Made by a program: the position numbers and the translations under genes
Part shown: positions 57,094 through 64,000 of the stretch, one piece after another
Numbering within the stretch: the stretch's first letter is position 1
How the letters are laid out: each line of letters begins with the position of its first letter
Source of the DNA: Desulfatitalea sp. UBA4791
GTDB taxonomy: Bacteria; Desulfobacterota; Desulfobacteria; Desulfobacterales; Desulfosarcinaceae
Reading direction: 5' to 3'
Assembly: GCA_002402905.1 (NCBI GenBank)
Contig: DHGT01000037.1
Coordinates: 61,327-125,326 of the forward strand
Length of the DNA stretch: 64,000 nucleotides
The notes under the pieces: generated by a model
Databases searched by the model: none
Told to the model about the DNA's origin: nothing
What the model saw: only the letters and a program-made list of their open reading frames with translations

Positions 57094-57732
57094 TCATGGC
57101 TCGATCAGGCCGTTCTGGATGGCAAATCGGGACAAGTCCGCGTTGTTGCGCAGATGGAGCTTTTTGAGCAGCCGAAAACGGTAGGTATCCACGGTCTTGA
57201 TGCTGATGTGATAGGTTTCGGCGATCTCTCGGTTGGTGTGGCCCAGGGCCAGGCGGCGCAGCACCTGCAGTTCCCGGGTGGAGAGATCGTCTAGACCCGA
57301 CGCGCCCCGGCGGCCCTTGGAGATCCGCAAGGCCAGGGATTCGGTGGCATCGTCGGTCAGATAACGCGCACCGCTCATGACCTTGCGGATCGCCTTGACT
57401 AGCTGCTCGGGTGCCGACTGCTTGGTGATGTATCCCATGGCGCCGGCTTCGATGGCGCGCACCACGTATTGGTTTTCCGCGTGCATGGTCAGGACGATGA
57501 TCGGCAGCTCCGGAAATTCGGGATGAATGCGGCCGATGACTTCCAATCCATCGATCTGCGGCATGGAGAGATCCACGACGGCCACGTCGGGGCGAATCTC
57601 GCGAATCATGCGGATGGCTTCACTGCCGTCGGCCGCCTCGGCGACCACCTCCATGTCGCCGCTCTCCTCGATCAGGCGACGCAGCCCTGCGCGAACGATG
57701 CTGTGGTCATCCGCCAAAAACACTCGGATCAT
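57094..57732 (-). CDS. NarL/FixJ-family response regulator
   Basis: A 212-residue regulator. The receiver domain starts MIRVFLADDHSIVRAGL with the acidic pair at 8-9, Asp54 in VVDLSMP as phosphate acceptor and Lys in YITKQSAPEQ. The C-terminal LuxR-type helix-turn-helix is DLSTRELQVLRRLALGHTN plus EIAETYHISIKTVDTY. The start overlaps the kinase stop by ATGA (57729-57732), so the pair is translationally coupled. Targets are unknown; its position near the thiolase operon does not prove control of it. Confidence 0.92.
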   Translation of the reverse strand: MIRVFLADDHSIVRAGLRRLIEESGDMEVVAEAADGSEAIRMIREIRPDVAVVDLSMPQIDGLEVIGRIHPEFPELPIIVLTMHAENQYVVRAIEAGAMGYITKQSAPEQLVKAIRKVMSGARYLTDDATESLALRISKGRRGASGLDDLSTRELQVLRRLALGHTNREIAETYHISIKTVDTYRFRLLKKLHLRNNADLSRFAIQNGLIEP

Positions 57733-60194
57733 ATGCTGCCTCCAAAGGCGCCGGTCAACCGCACCTGGAACTGGACCGCGGTGCCCCGGCCCGGCAGGGA
57801 GGCGACATCGAGCCGTCCACCCACCAAAGCGGCGCGTTCCCGCATGCCTGCCAATCCCAGCATCTGGTTTTCCGAAAGCGTGCCGGGATTGAAACCCACG
57901 CCATCGTCGCGGACGTCGAGCACCAGGATGTCGTCCGCCATGCGCAAATCCACCTTGGCCCGGTTGGCCCTGGCATGCCGCGCCACATTGGTCAGCGCCT
58001 CCTGGGCGATACGATAGGCGGCCGTGGCGATGGCGTTTTCCACGGCGGGAATGGCGCCGTGGTTGAAAATACAGGCGATTTCGGCCCGCCGTTCGAATTC
58101 GGTCGTGTACCACTCCAGGGCCTCGACCAACCCCAAATCGTCCAGCACGCCGGGGCGCAGGCGAATGGCCATGGCGCGCACCTCCTCGATGGTGGTGTCC
58201 ACCAGTTCGCAGATGGCCCGCGCGCGTTCAGCGGCCGGTGTGTCCTTAACCTTCAGGTGCTCCTGCAGCCAGACCGCATCCATGCGTAATGCCGTGAGCA
58301 ACTGCCCCAGTTCGTCGTGCAGCTCCCTGGCGATGAGCGCTCGTTCCTTTTCCTGGTTGGCCATGATCGACCCGGAGAGCCGACGCAGCTGTTCCTGGGC
58401 ACGTTTCAGGGCCGTGATATCGGCGGCGATGCCGCAAACCCCTTGGATCTTGCCCGACGCCTCGTAAATGGGAAACTTGACTGACAGGTAGGTCTGGCGG
58501 CCTTCGGGTAGCGGTATCTGTTCTTCGACATGCAGGGATTCGCCTGTGGTCAGGACCTGTTCGTCGTTGGCACTGAATTGCCGGGCCACCTCTGCGGGCA
58601 GGAGTTCGTCGTCAGTTTTTCCCCGAACCTCGGCACTGGTCACCCCGAACAGCTTTTCGAAACGCGAATTGACCAGCAGGTAACGTCCCTGGGTATCCTT
58701 CATGTAGACCACCGCCGGTGTGTATTGAAGGATGGCCGTGATTTCACTGGTACGCTTGCGGACCTGCTGCTCCAGCTCCTTGGAATAGCGGCTCAGCTCC
58801 TCCTTTGCGATGCGCAAGGCCTCTTCGGCCCGGTTGCGCTCGGTTACGTCGATGGAGACCGCCAGGGAGCGCTGGATGGTGCCGTCCGGGCCGCGGTCGG
58901 CTATGGCCGACAGCAGGATATCGATGGTTTCGCCGTTCTTTTTGATCAGCCGGTAGGGCACATCCTTGACATGGCCGTATTCGAAAAACTGCGGCAGGCT
59001 CACCGAGGCGGCGTATTGGCGCGATTCGGGCGCCAGAAAATCGGTGAGCGGCCGGCCCAGGGCCTCTTCCCGGCTGTAGCCGGTAGTCTCCACCCAGAAA
59101 TCGCTGACGCTGAGCAGCCGCCCCTGCCGGTCGATGGAGTGCAGCATGGCCGGGGTGTGGTGATAAAGTGAGCGGTAGCGGGTTTCGCTCTGGCGCAGGG
59201 CCTGTTCGGCGGTGCGGCGGCGAAGAATTTCGCGGCTGGCTTTCTGATAGAGCACCAGCACCGATATGCCGATCAGGACCGATAGCAGCAGGGCCACCGG
59301 GCGCACGATGCTCAGCAGCGGTCCGGAAACCGATCGGGCAATGGCGCGCGTGTTGCGCAGATAAAGAATATGCCAATCAGAGAAGCGGTCGATGTCGGCC
59401 CGGTGGATCAGATAGCGTTGACCGTTGCGATCGGTGACATAGTTGTCGTTTCGGATGAGGCCGGTCCATTCCCAGGGTCCCGGCCCGAACTGCCGGGTGT
59501 CGCGCAGATCCCGGAGTTGTTCGGGTGACAGGCGCCAGGCGAGATGGAAGAGCCATTCGGTCCGATTGGAGATAAAAATCACGCCGGCCTCGTTGATGAC
59601 CAGGACGATGTCCTCCGCGGGCAGCCCCAGTTCGTGTTCGATGATTTCGATGGAGGACTTGATCACCGCCACGCCGATCGGCCTGTCCTCGGGATCGGAA
59701 TAGACCGGATACGCATGGTAGACGCCGCGCTTGCCGGAGGTGACCCCCAGGGCCAGATAGGTGCCGTGGCCCCCCCTGATCGCCTGCTGGAAATAGGGGC
59801 GGAACCCGAAGTTCTGGCCGACGAAGCTGTCGACAGCCCTGCGATTGCTCGAAGCGACGGTCATCCCATCGCGATTCATCAGGTAGCATACGTCGGCGTT
59901 GAGGGTGGCCGCGAAATGGTCGAGCATCACGTTGCCGCGGTACAGGGCATCGGGGGTGTCGACCAGCAGGGCCTCCTGCAAAGCCGGCAGGCCGGCCAGG
60001 GTGATGATGGTGTTGTGGTGTTCGGAAAGAAACGAGGTGATGCTCTTGTGGATCAACTGGGTCCGCGTGGCCGCCCCCTGCTCGGCTTCGGTGAAGGCGG
60101 CTCGACGCAGGGCCGAGTAGTAAAGTACACCGCCGGCCGAAGCGGATAGAAACGCCAGCAGCGAGAGCACCATGAGAATGTGGCGAAGGCCCAT
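57729..60194 (-). CDS. Membrane PAS sensor histidine kinase (HisKA_3)
   Basis: An 821-residue kinase. A membrane helix at the N-terminus and another near residue 285-305 enclose a Cache-type sensor domain (residues about 30-280), with the FRPYFQQAIRGGHGTYLALG motif. Two PAS domains follow (about 340-470 and 485-600, the second with TPAVVYMKDTQGRYLLVNSR). The HisKA_3 dimerisation part has His626 in ARELHDELGQ, and the ATPase part has the NVARHARANRAKV and DDGVGFNPG motifs. It should phosphorylate the adjacent NarL-type regulator. The ligand is likely a small extracytoplasmic molecule, unknown. Confidence 0.92.
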   Translation of the reverse strand: MGLRHILMVLSLLAFLSASAGGVLYYSALRRAAFTEAEQGAATRTQLIHKSITSFLSEHHNTIITLAGLPALQEALLVDTPDALYRGNVMLDHFAATLNADVCYLMNRDGMTVASSNRRAVDSFVGQNFGFRPYFQQAIRGGHGTYLALGVTSGKRGVYHAYPVYSDPEDRPIGVAVIKSSIEIIEHELGLPAEDIVLVINEAGVIFISNRTEWLFHLAWRLSPEQLRDLRDTRQFGPGPWEWTGLIRNDNYVTDRNGQRYLIHRADIDRFSDWHILYLRNTRAIARSVSGPLLSIVRPVALLLSVLIGISVLVLYQKASREILRRRTAEQALRQSETRYRSLYHHTPAMLHSIDRQGRLLSVSDFWVETTGYSREEALGRPLTDFLAPESRQYAASVSLPQFFEYGHVKDVPYRLIKKNGETIDILLSAIADRGPDGTIQRSLAVSIDVTERNRAEEALRIAKEELSRYSKELEQQVRKRTSEITAILQYTPAVVYMKDTQGRYLLVNSRFEKLFGVTSAEVRGKTDDELLPAEVARQFSANDEQVLTTGESLHVEEQIPLPEGRQTYLSVKFPIYEASGKIQGVCGIAADITALKRAQEQLRRLSGSIMANQEKERALIARELHDELGQLLTALRMDAVWLQEHLKVKDTPAAERARAICELVDTTIEEVRAMAIRLRPGVLDDLGLVEALEWYTTEFERRAEIACIFNHGAIPAVENAIATAAYRIAQEALTNVARHARANRAKVDLRMADDILVLDVRDDGVGFNPGTLSENQMLGLAGMRERAALVGGRLDVASLPGRGTAVQFQVRLTGAFGGSI

Positions 60195-60206
60195 AAACGG
60201 ATTGTT

Positions 60207-62612
60207 TTACATGTCCAGTTTGAAAAACTGATCCGGTGCGGTCACCGTGCCCGGTTTGGGCGTGGATTCGGTCGGCACGGTGCCCTCCTTGAAACACTCG
60301 AAGATCGTGTGCTTGGATTCCGGAATGGGCAACAGGCCCGTATCGGCATCGATTTTGGCGAAGACCACCCCTTCGGGGACCTGGAAAATGCGCACCGGTT
60401 CATTTTTAAGGATCTGCTGCATGAAACCAAGCCAGATCGGACTGGCGGCCCGTGAACCGGTTTCACCCTTGCCCATGGAGCGCTCCTGGTCGTAGCCGAC
60501 CCAGACACCGGTGACAAAGCGTGGCGTGTAGCCCACGAACCAGGCGTCGAACAAGTTGTTGGTCGTGCCGGTCTTGCCGGCCACCGGACGCTTGAGCGCC
60601 CTGACCCGCTGGCCGGTGCCGAATTTGACGACGCCTTCCATGAGGCTGGTCATGATATAGGCGGTGCTCGGTTCGATCACCTGTCTGCGGACCGGATCCA
60701 TCTCTTCGAGTACATTGCCGTCGCGATCCTCGATCTTGGTGATAAATGCCGGCTCCACCAGATAGCCCTGATTGGCAAAGACCGAATAGGCCTTGACGAT
60801 TTCCAGAAGGGACACGCCCGAAGAGCCCAGGGCAATGGATAGATCTCGGCTCAGATCGGACTCGATGCCCAGTTTGCGGGCATAGTCGATGACATAGTCG
60901 ATGCCGATATCCTGCATGATCTTGATCGTAATGACGTTGCGCGACTGGGCCAGCGCCTCACGCAGCAGAGTCGGTCCGTAGAATTTTTTCCCGTAGTTTT
61001 TCGGCTTCCAGGTGAAATCGTGTTCTTCGTCTTCGAAGACGATTGGCGAATCGATGATCGTGGTGGCCGGCGTGTAGCCGCGGTCCAGGGCGGCGGCATA
61101 GATGATCGGCTTGAAGGCCGAACCGGGCTGGCGGCGCGATTGGGTGGCGCGGTTGAACTGGCTCTCCATGAAGTCGCGACCGCCGACCATCACCTTGACC
61201 AGGCCTGTCCCGGCCTCGATGCACACCAGGGCTGCCTGAACCTCCGGCACCTGGTCGAGATTCAGCTGCCACAGATCCGTCTTTGGATCGTGCTCGACCA
61301 GTTCGACCAGGATCACGTCGCCCACGGACAGCGCCTGGCTCGGACGGGTGAGGCGGGCCGCGAAAAAAGAGACGTCGGGGTTGGGCTTGCGCGCCCAGCG
61401 CATCTCCTCGAACGGGATCACGCCGCGCCGGTCTCCCATGCGCACGGTCACGCGTCCAGCCTTGTCGTCCACATCGATCACCACCCCTCGGATGCTGGCG
61501 CCCTTTTCGGGAGGCTTCTCGGCGAACTCCTTGAGCAACTCCTGGGAAAAGGCTTCGATTTCATCGGGGCTCAGCTTCTCGAGGGGGCCACGGTAACCCT
61601 CCCGGCGATCCAGCTCCTTTAGCCCCTTTTGAATCTCTGCGCGGGCCGCTTTCTGCATTTCGATGTTCACGGCCGCATAGATCTTCAACCCGTCGCGATA
61701 GAGGGCCTCCTCGCCATACTTTTTCTCCACGTAGCGTCGGATGTCCTCTGTATATACGGGTACCTGCTCCAGGTACCAGTTGCGGCGCGGGTGGATGTCG
61801 AGTTGGACCGACATGGCCTCGGAGGCCTCGATCTGGGAGATGTAGCCTTCGTCCACCATGCGGTTGAGCACATAGATCTGTCGTTGCTTGGCCCGCTCGG
61901 GATAGTGAAACGGCGAATAGCGGCTGGGCGCCTGAGGCAGGCCGGCCAGAATGGCGCATTCGGCCAGGTTGAGGTCTTTGACCGGTTTACCGAAATAGTT
62001 TTCGGCCGCGGCCTCGACGCCATAAGCGCCATGGCCCAGGTAGATCTGGTTCAGGTAAAGATAGAGAATTTCGTCTTTGCTGAAGGTCTTGTCGATCTGA
62101 TAGGCCAGCAGGGCCTCTTTGATCTTGCGTTCATAGCTGCGTTCCGGGGTCAGCAGAAAACTCTTGGTGACCTGCTGGGTGATGGTGCTGCCGCCCTGAA
62201 CGATGGTGCCCGCCTCCAGGTTTTTGAAAAAGGCGCGCACGATGCTGAAGACGTCGATGCCCCGGTGTTTATAGAAGCGGGCATCCTCGGCGCTGATGAA
62301 GGCCTGTTGCAGCTGAAGGGGAATCTCTTCCAGCGGGACCACGATGCGCCGTTCGCGGTAGAATTCGGCGATCTTGCGGTTGTCGTCCGACAAAACGGTG
62401 GTGACGATCGACGGATGATAATCCTTCAAGGTGGAGATTTTGGGAAGGTCCCGGCTTAAATAGAAGAAGATGCCCACTGTGGCGGCGCCGGCCACGAGCA
62501 TGAGCAGCAATACCGACCACAGGGACCATTTGATGATCCTGGACCAGGTGTTGCCGTTTTGTTTGCGTGCCCGCTTTTTTAAAATCTGCGAGGTGCTGAC
62601 GGGTTTTGCCAT
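60207..62612 (-). CDS. mrcA: Penicillin-binding protein 1A
   Basis: An 801-residue bifunctional peptidoglycan enzyme. After a membrane helix (LWSVLLLMLVAGAATVGIFF), the glycosyltransferase domain has Glu109 in ISAEDARFYKHRGID and QGGSTITQQVTKSFLL. An OB-like insertion and the transpeptidase domain follow, with Ser498 in QPGSAFKPIIYAAAL and KTGTTN at the end of the fold. The start (MAKPVSTSQI, 62610-62612) has an AGGT eight bases upstream; the frame stays open further 5' without a good ribosome-binding site. It is next to the sensor kinase (12 bases) but not clearly linked in function. Confidence 0.93.
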   Translation of the reverse strand: MAKPVSTSQILKKRARKQNGNTWSRIIKWSLWSVLLLMLVAGAATVGIFFYLSRDLPKISTLKDYHPSIVTTVLSDDNRKIAEFYRERRIVVPLEEIPLQLQQAFISAEDARFYKHRGIDVFSIVRAFFKNLEAGTIVQGGSTITQQVTKSFLLTPERSYERKIKEALLAYQIDKTFSKDEILYLYLNQIYLGHGAYGVEAAAENYFGKPVKDLNLAECAILAGLPQAPSRYSPFHYPERAKQRQIYVLNRMVDEGYISQIEASEAMSVQLDIHPRRNWYLEQVPVYTEDIRRYVEKKYGEEALYRDGLKIYAAVNIEMQKAARAEIQKGLKELDRREGYRGPLEKLSPDEIEAFSQELLKEFAEKPPEKGASIRGVVIDVDDKAGRVTVRMGDRRGVIPFEEMRWARKPNPDVSFFAARLTRPSQALSVGDVILVELVEHDPKTDLWQLNLDQVPEVQAALVCIEAGTGLVKVMVGGRDFMESQFNRATQSRRQPGSAFKPIIYAAALDRGYTPATTIIDSPIVFEDEEHDFTWKPKNYGKKFYGPTLLREALAQSRNVITIKIMQDIGIDYVIDYARKLGIESDLSRDLSIALGSSGVSLLEIVKAYSVFANQGYLVEPAFITKIEDRDGNVLEEMDPVRRQVIEPSTAYIMTSLMEGVVKFGTGQRVRALKRPVAGKTGTTNNLFDAWFVGYTPRFVTGVWVGYDQERSMGKGETGSRAASPIWLGFMQQILKNEPVRIFQVPEGVVFAKIDADTGLLPIPESKHTIFECFKEGTVPTESTPKPGTVTAPDQFFKLDM

Positions 62613-62800
62613 GTTGGTTGACCTGATCGACCCCCCTGCGCGACTGCGTTTCCGCAATTGCCAGGAGGCGCCGCCTTCCGATACAGATTGAAATTTGTTG
62701 AACTTATCAAAAAAGGAGGGTGACGGCAAGCTGTTCAAAAAATGTTCCATCCGACGCGCTAACCGAAAAAAAATTTGACTCTGTCCGCAATAATCGGTAC

Positions 62801-62828
62801 TTGACCTGTTTTTATTGTTGCATATGAA
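62801..62828 (+). promoter_or_regulatory. Candidate hisI promoter
   Basis: TTGACC (62801-62806), a 16-base spacer and TATGAA (62823-62828) lie just before the hisI ribosome-binding site, about 20 bases ahead of the ATG. This would leave a very short leader. Confidence 0.4.
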
Positions 62829-62849
62829 CTCAAAGGCAAGGAGGCAGTC

Positions 62850-63230
62850 ATGAAGGCAGTGCTTGATTTCAAAAAAATGGACGGCTTGGTGCCGGCGGTG
62901 GTCCAGGACCATCAGACCGGCGAGGTGCTCATGGTCGCCTTCATGAACCCCGAGGCGTGGGAGACCACCCTGCGTTCGGGCAAGGCCACCTTTTACAGCC
63001 GTACCCGTCAGACCCTATGGACCAAAGGGCTGACGTCCGGCAATGTGCAACTGGTCAAGGAGATCCGCATCGATTGCGACGATGATACGGTGGTGCTCAA
63101 GGTCGAGCAGGTGGGCGGGGCGGCCTGCCACACCGGCCACCGGAGTTGCTTTTTCAAACGTGTGGACAAGGATCAAAATGTCGAAGTGGTCGACGAACCG
63201 GTGTTCGACCCCAAGGAGGTCTATAAATAA
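62850..63230 (+). CDS. hisI: Phosphoribosyl-AMP cyclohydrolase
   Basis: A 126-residue HisI enzyme, third step of histidine synthesis, which opens the adenine ring of PR-AMP. Metal-binding parts are [12 protein letters not shown] and [11 protein letters not shown], and [14 protein letters not shown] is the conserved substrate segment. It lacks the HisE domain, so HisE must be encoded elsewhere. AAGGAGG precedes the ATG at 62850. hisG starts right after its stop. Confidence 0.95.
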   Translation: MKAVLDFKKMDGLVPAVVQDHQTGEVLMVAFMNPEAWETTLRSGKATFYSRTRQTLWTKGLTSGNVQLVKEIRIDCDDDTVVLKVEQVGGAACHTGHRSCFFKRVDKDQNVEVVDEPVFDPKEVYK

Positions 63231-63231
63231 G

Positions 63232-64000
63232 ATGTCACTCCCATTGAAACTCGGTATTCCCAAGGGCAGCCTGCAGAACGCCACCATTGCGCTGTTCAAG
63301 CGTTCCGGCTGGACCATTGATGTGAACGGGCGCAGCTACTTTCCCGAAATCAACGACGCCACCATCGACTGCGCCATCTGCCGGGCCCAGGAGATGTCGC
63401 GCTATGTCGAAAACGGCACCCTGGACGCCGGTTTGACCGGCAAGGACTGGATCGCCGAAAATCGCTCGGATGTGCACGTGGTCGACGACCTGGTCTATTC
63501 CAAGGTCAGTTCGCGCCCGGCGCGCTGGGTGCTGGCCGTGCCCTACGATTCCGGCATCAAGACGCTCGAGGACCTGGCCGGCAAAAAGATCGCCACCGAA
63601 CTGGTGGCCTACACCCAGCGCTTTTTCAAGGAGCGCCGCATCGACGTGTCGGTGGAGTTCTCCTGGGGCGCCACCGAAGCCAAGGTGGTCTCCGGGCTGG
63701 CCGACGCCATCGTCGAGGTGACCGAGACGGGCAGTACCATCAAGGCCCACGGGTTGCGCATCATCTACGAGCTGATGCAGACCAACACCCAGCTCATTGC
63801 CAACCACGAAGCCTGGAAGGACCCGGCCAAACGGGAAAAGATCGAACAGATCGCCCTGCTGCTGCAGGGCGCCCTGCGCGGCGAAAAGCTGGTTGGCCTG
63901 AAAATGAACGTTTCCAAGGAGAATCTGGAGACCGTGGTCAAGCTGCTGCCCAGCCTCAATGCCCCCACGGTGTCACCGCTCTATCAGTCTGAGTGGTTTG
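63232..64000 (+). CDS. hisG: ATP phosphoribosyltransferase (3' end outside window)
   Basis: First enzyme of histidine synthesis, joining ATP to PRPP. The frame opens [18 protein letters not shown] just one base after the hisI stop and stays open for 256 codons to the window end. [13 protein letters not shown], the [13 protein letters not shown] segment and [18 protein letters not shown], which holds the PRPP-binding region, are all present. The length already exceeds the short HisG form, and LIYELM-type regulatory parts follow, so it is the long, histidine-feedback form. Its neighbour hisI suggests a hisI-hisG operon. Confidence 0.93.
   Translation, partial: MSLPLKLGIPKGSLQNATIALFKRSGWTIDVNGRSYFPEINDATIDCAICRAQEMSRYVENGTLDAGLTGKDWIAENRSDVHVVDDLVYSKVSSRPARWVLAVPYDSGIKTLEDLAGKKIATELVAYTQRFFKERRIDVSVEFSWGATEAKVVSGLADAIVEVTETGSTIKAHGLRIIYELMQTNTQLIANHEAWKDPAKREKIEQIALLLQGALRGEKLVGLKMNVSKENLETVVKLLPSLNAPTVSPLYQSEWF

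Overview
The window reads as one chromosomal stretch of an anaerobic Desulfobacterota (former Deltaproteobacteria), most likely a relative of the Desulfosarcina/Desulfococcus group. That placement is inference from gene content: a selenoprotein peroxiredoxin, DUF362 and YkgJ iron-sulfur proteins, a DUF3786 protein, a Na+-pumping decarboxylase beta/gamma pair, rubredoxin domains, many acyl-CoA enzymes and a TIGR03960/TIGR03936 radical SAM fusion. No rRNA, tRNA, CRISPR array, prophage or insertion sequence was seen.

Region 1 (1-8.5 kb): the 3' part of an aminotransferase gene, an ABC-2 export pair whose ATPase gene is decayed, an acyl-CoA synthetase-like CoA-binding protein, a TerC membrane protein, an AMP-forming acyl-CoA ligase, an alpha/beta hydrolase and a HEAT-repeat protein. 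Region 2 (8.6-13.8 kb): an endonuclease Q-like nuclease fused to a UvrD helicase, downstream of and overlapping-close to a lysine-2,3-aminomutase-like radical SAM gene. Region 3 (14-34.2 kb) is the likely replication-origin neighbourhood. It holds a split rdgC pair, an AT-rich stretch with DnaA-box-like 9-mers, dnaN, gyrB, a ThyA-like thymidylate synthase, asnS (-), an HtrA protease (-), the radical SAM/DUF2344 fusion, RNase G, then rpmH-rnpA-yidD-yidC-jag-mnmE, a perfect parS site, a YkgJ protein and a PrmA-like methyltransferase. dnaA and recF are not in the window.

Region 4 (34.3-48.9 kb): a double-rubredoxin membrane protein, an ABM-domain protein, the OadB/OadG pair, a PepD dipeptidase with a strong sigma-70-type promoter, a compact ACP / ketosynthase / ketosynthase-like operon, typA, an SLC13 transporter with its DUF362 ferredoxin-like partner, a second YkgJ protein followed by a 125-bp palindrome, and a lipoprotein hydrolase with an EI24-type membrane protein. 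Region 5 (49-57 kb): DUF3786 plus aldehyde dehydrogenase, a cupin-type regulator with a short ACT protein, an orphan ABC substrate-binding protein, an OhrR-like MarR regulator divergent from a selenocysteine peroxiredoxin lipoprotein, and hydroxybutyryl-CoA dehydrogenase plus thiolase. Region 6 (57-64 kb): a NarL-type two-component system, PBP1A, hisI and the 5' part of hisG.

The most notable items are the lipid-anchored selenocysteine peroxiredoxin with its bSECIS hairpin and OhrR-like operators, the EndoQ-UvrD fusion, the split rdgC beside dnaN, the parS site and candidate oriC, and the ACP/KS/KS-like cluster. Start sites were chosen from ribosome-binding sites and family alignment from memory; no database search was possible.
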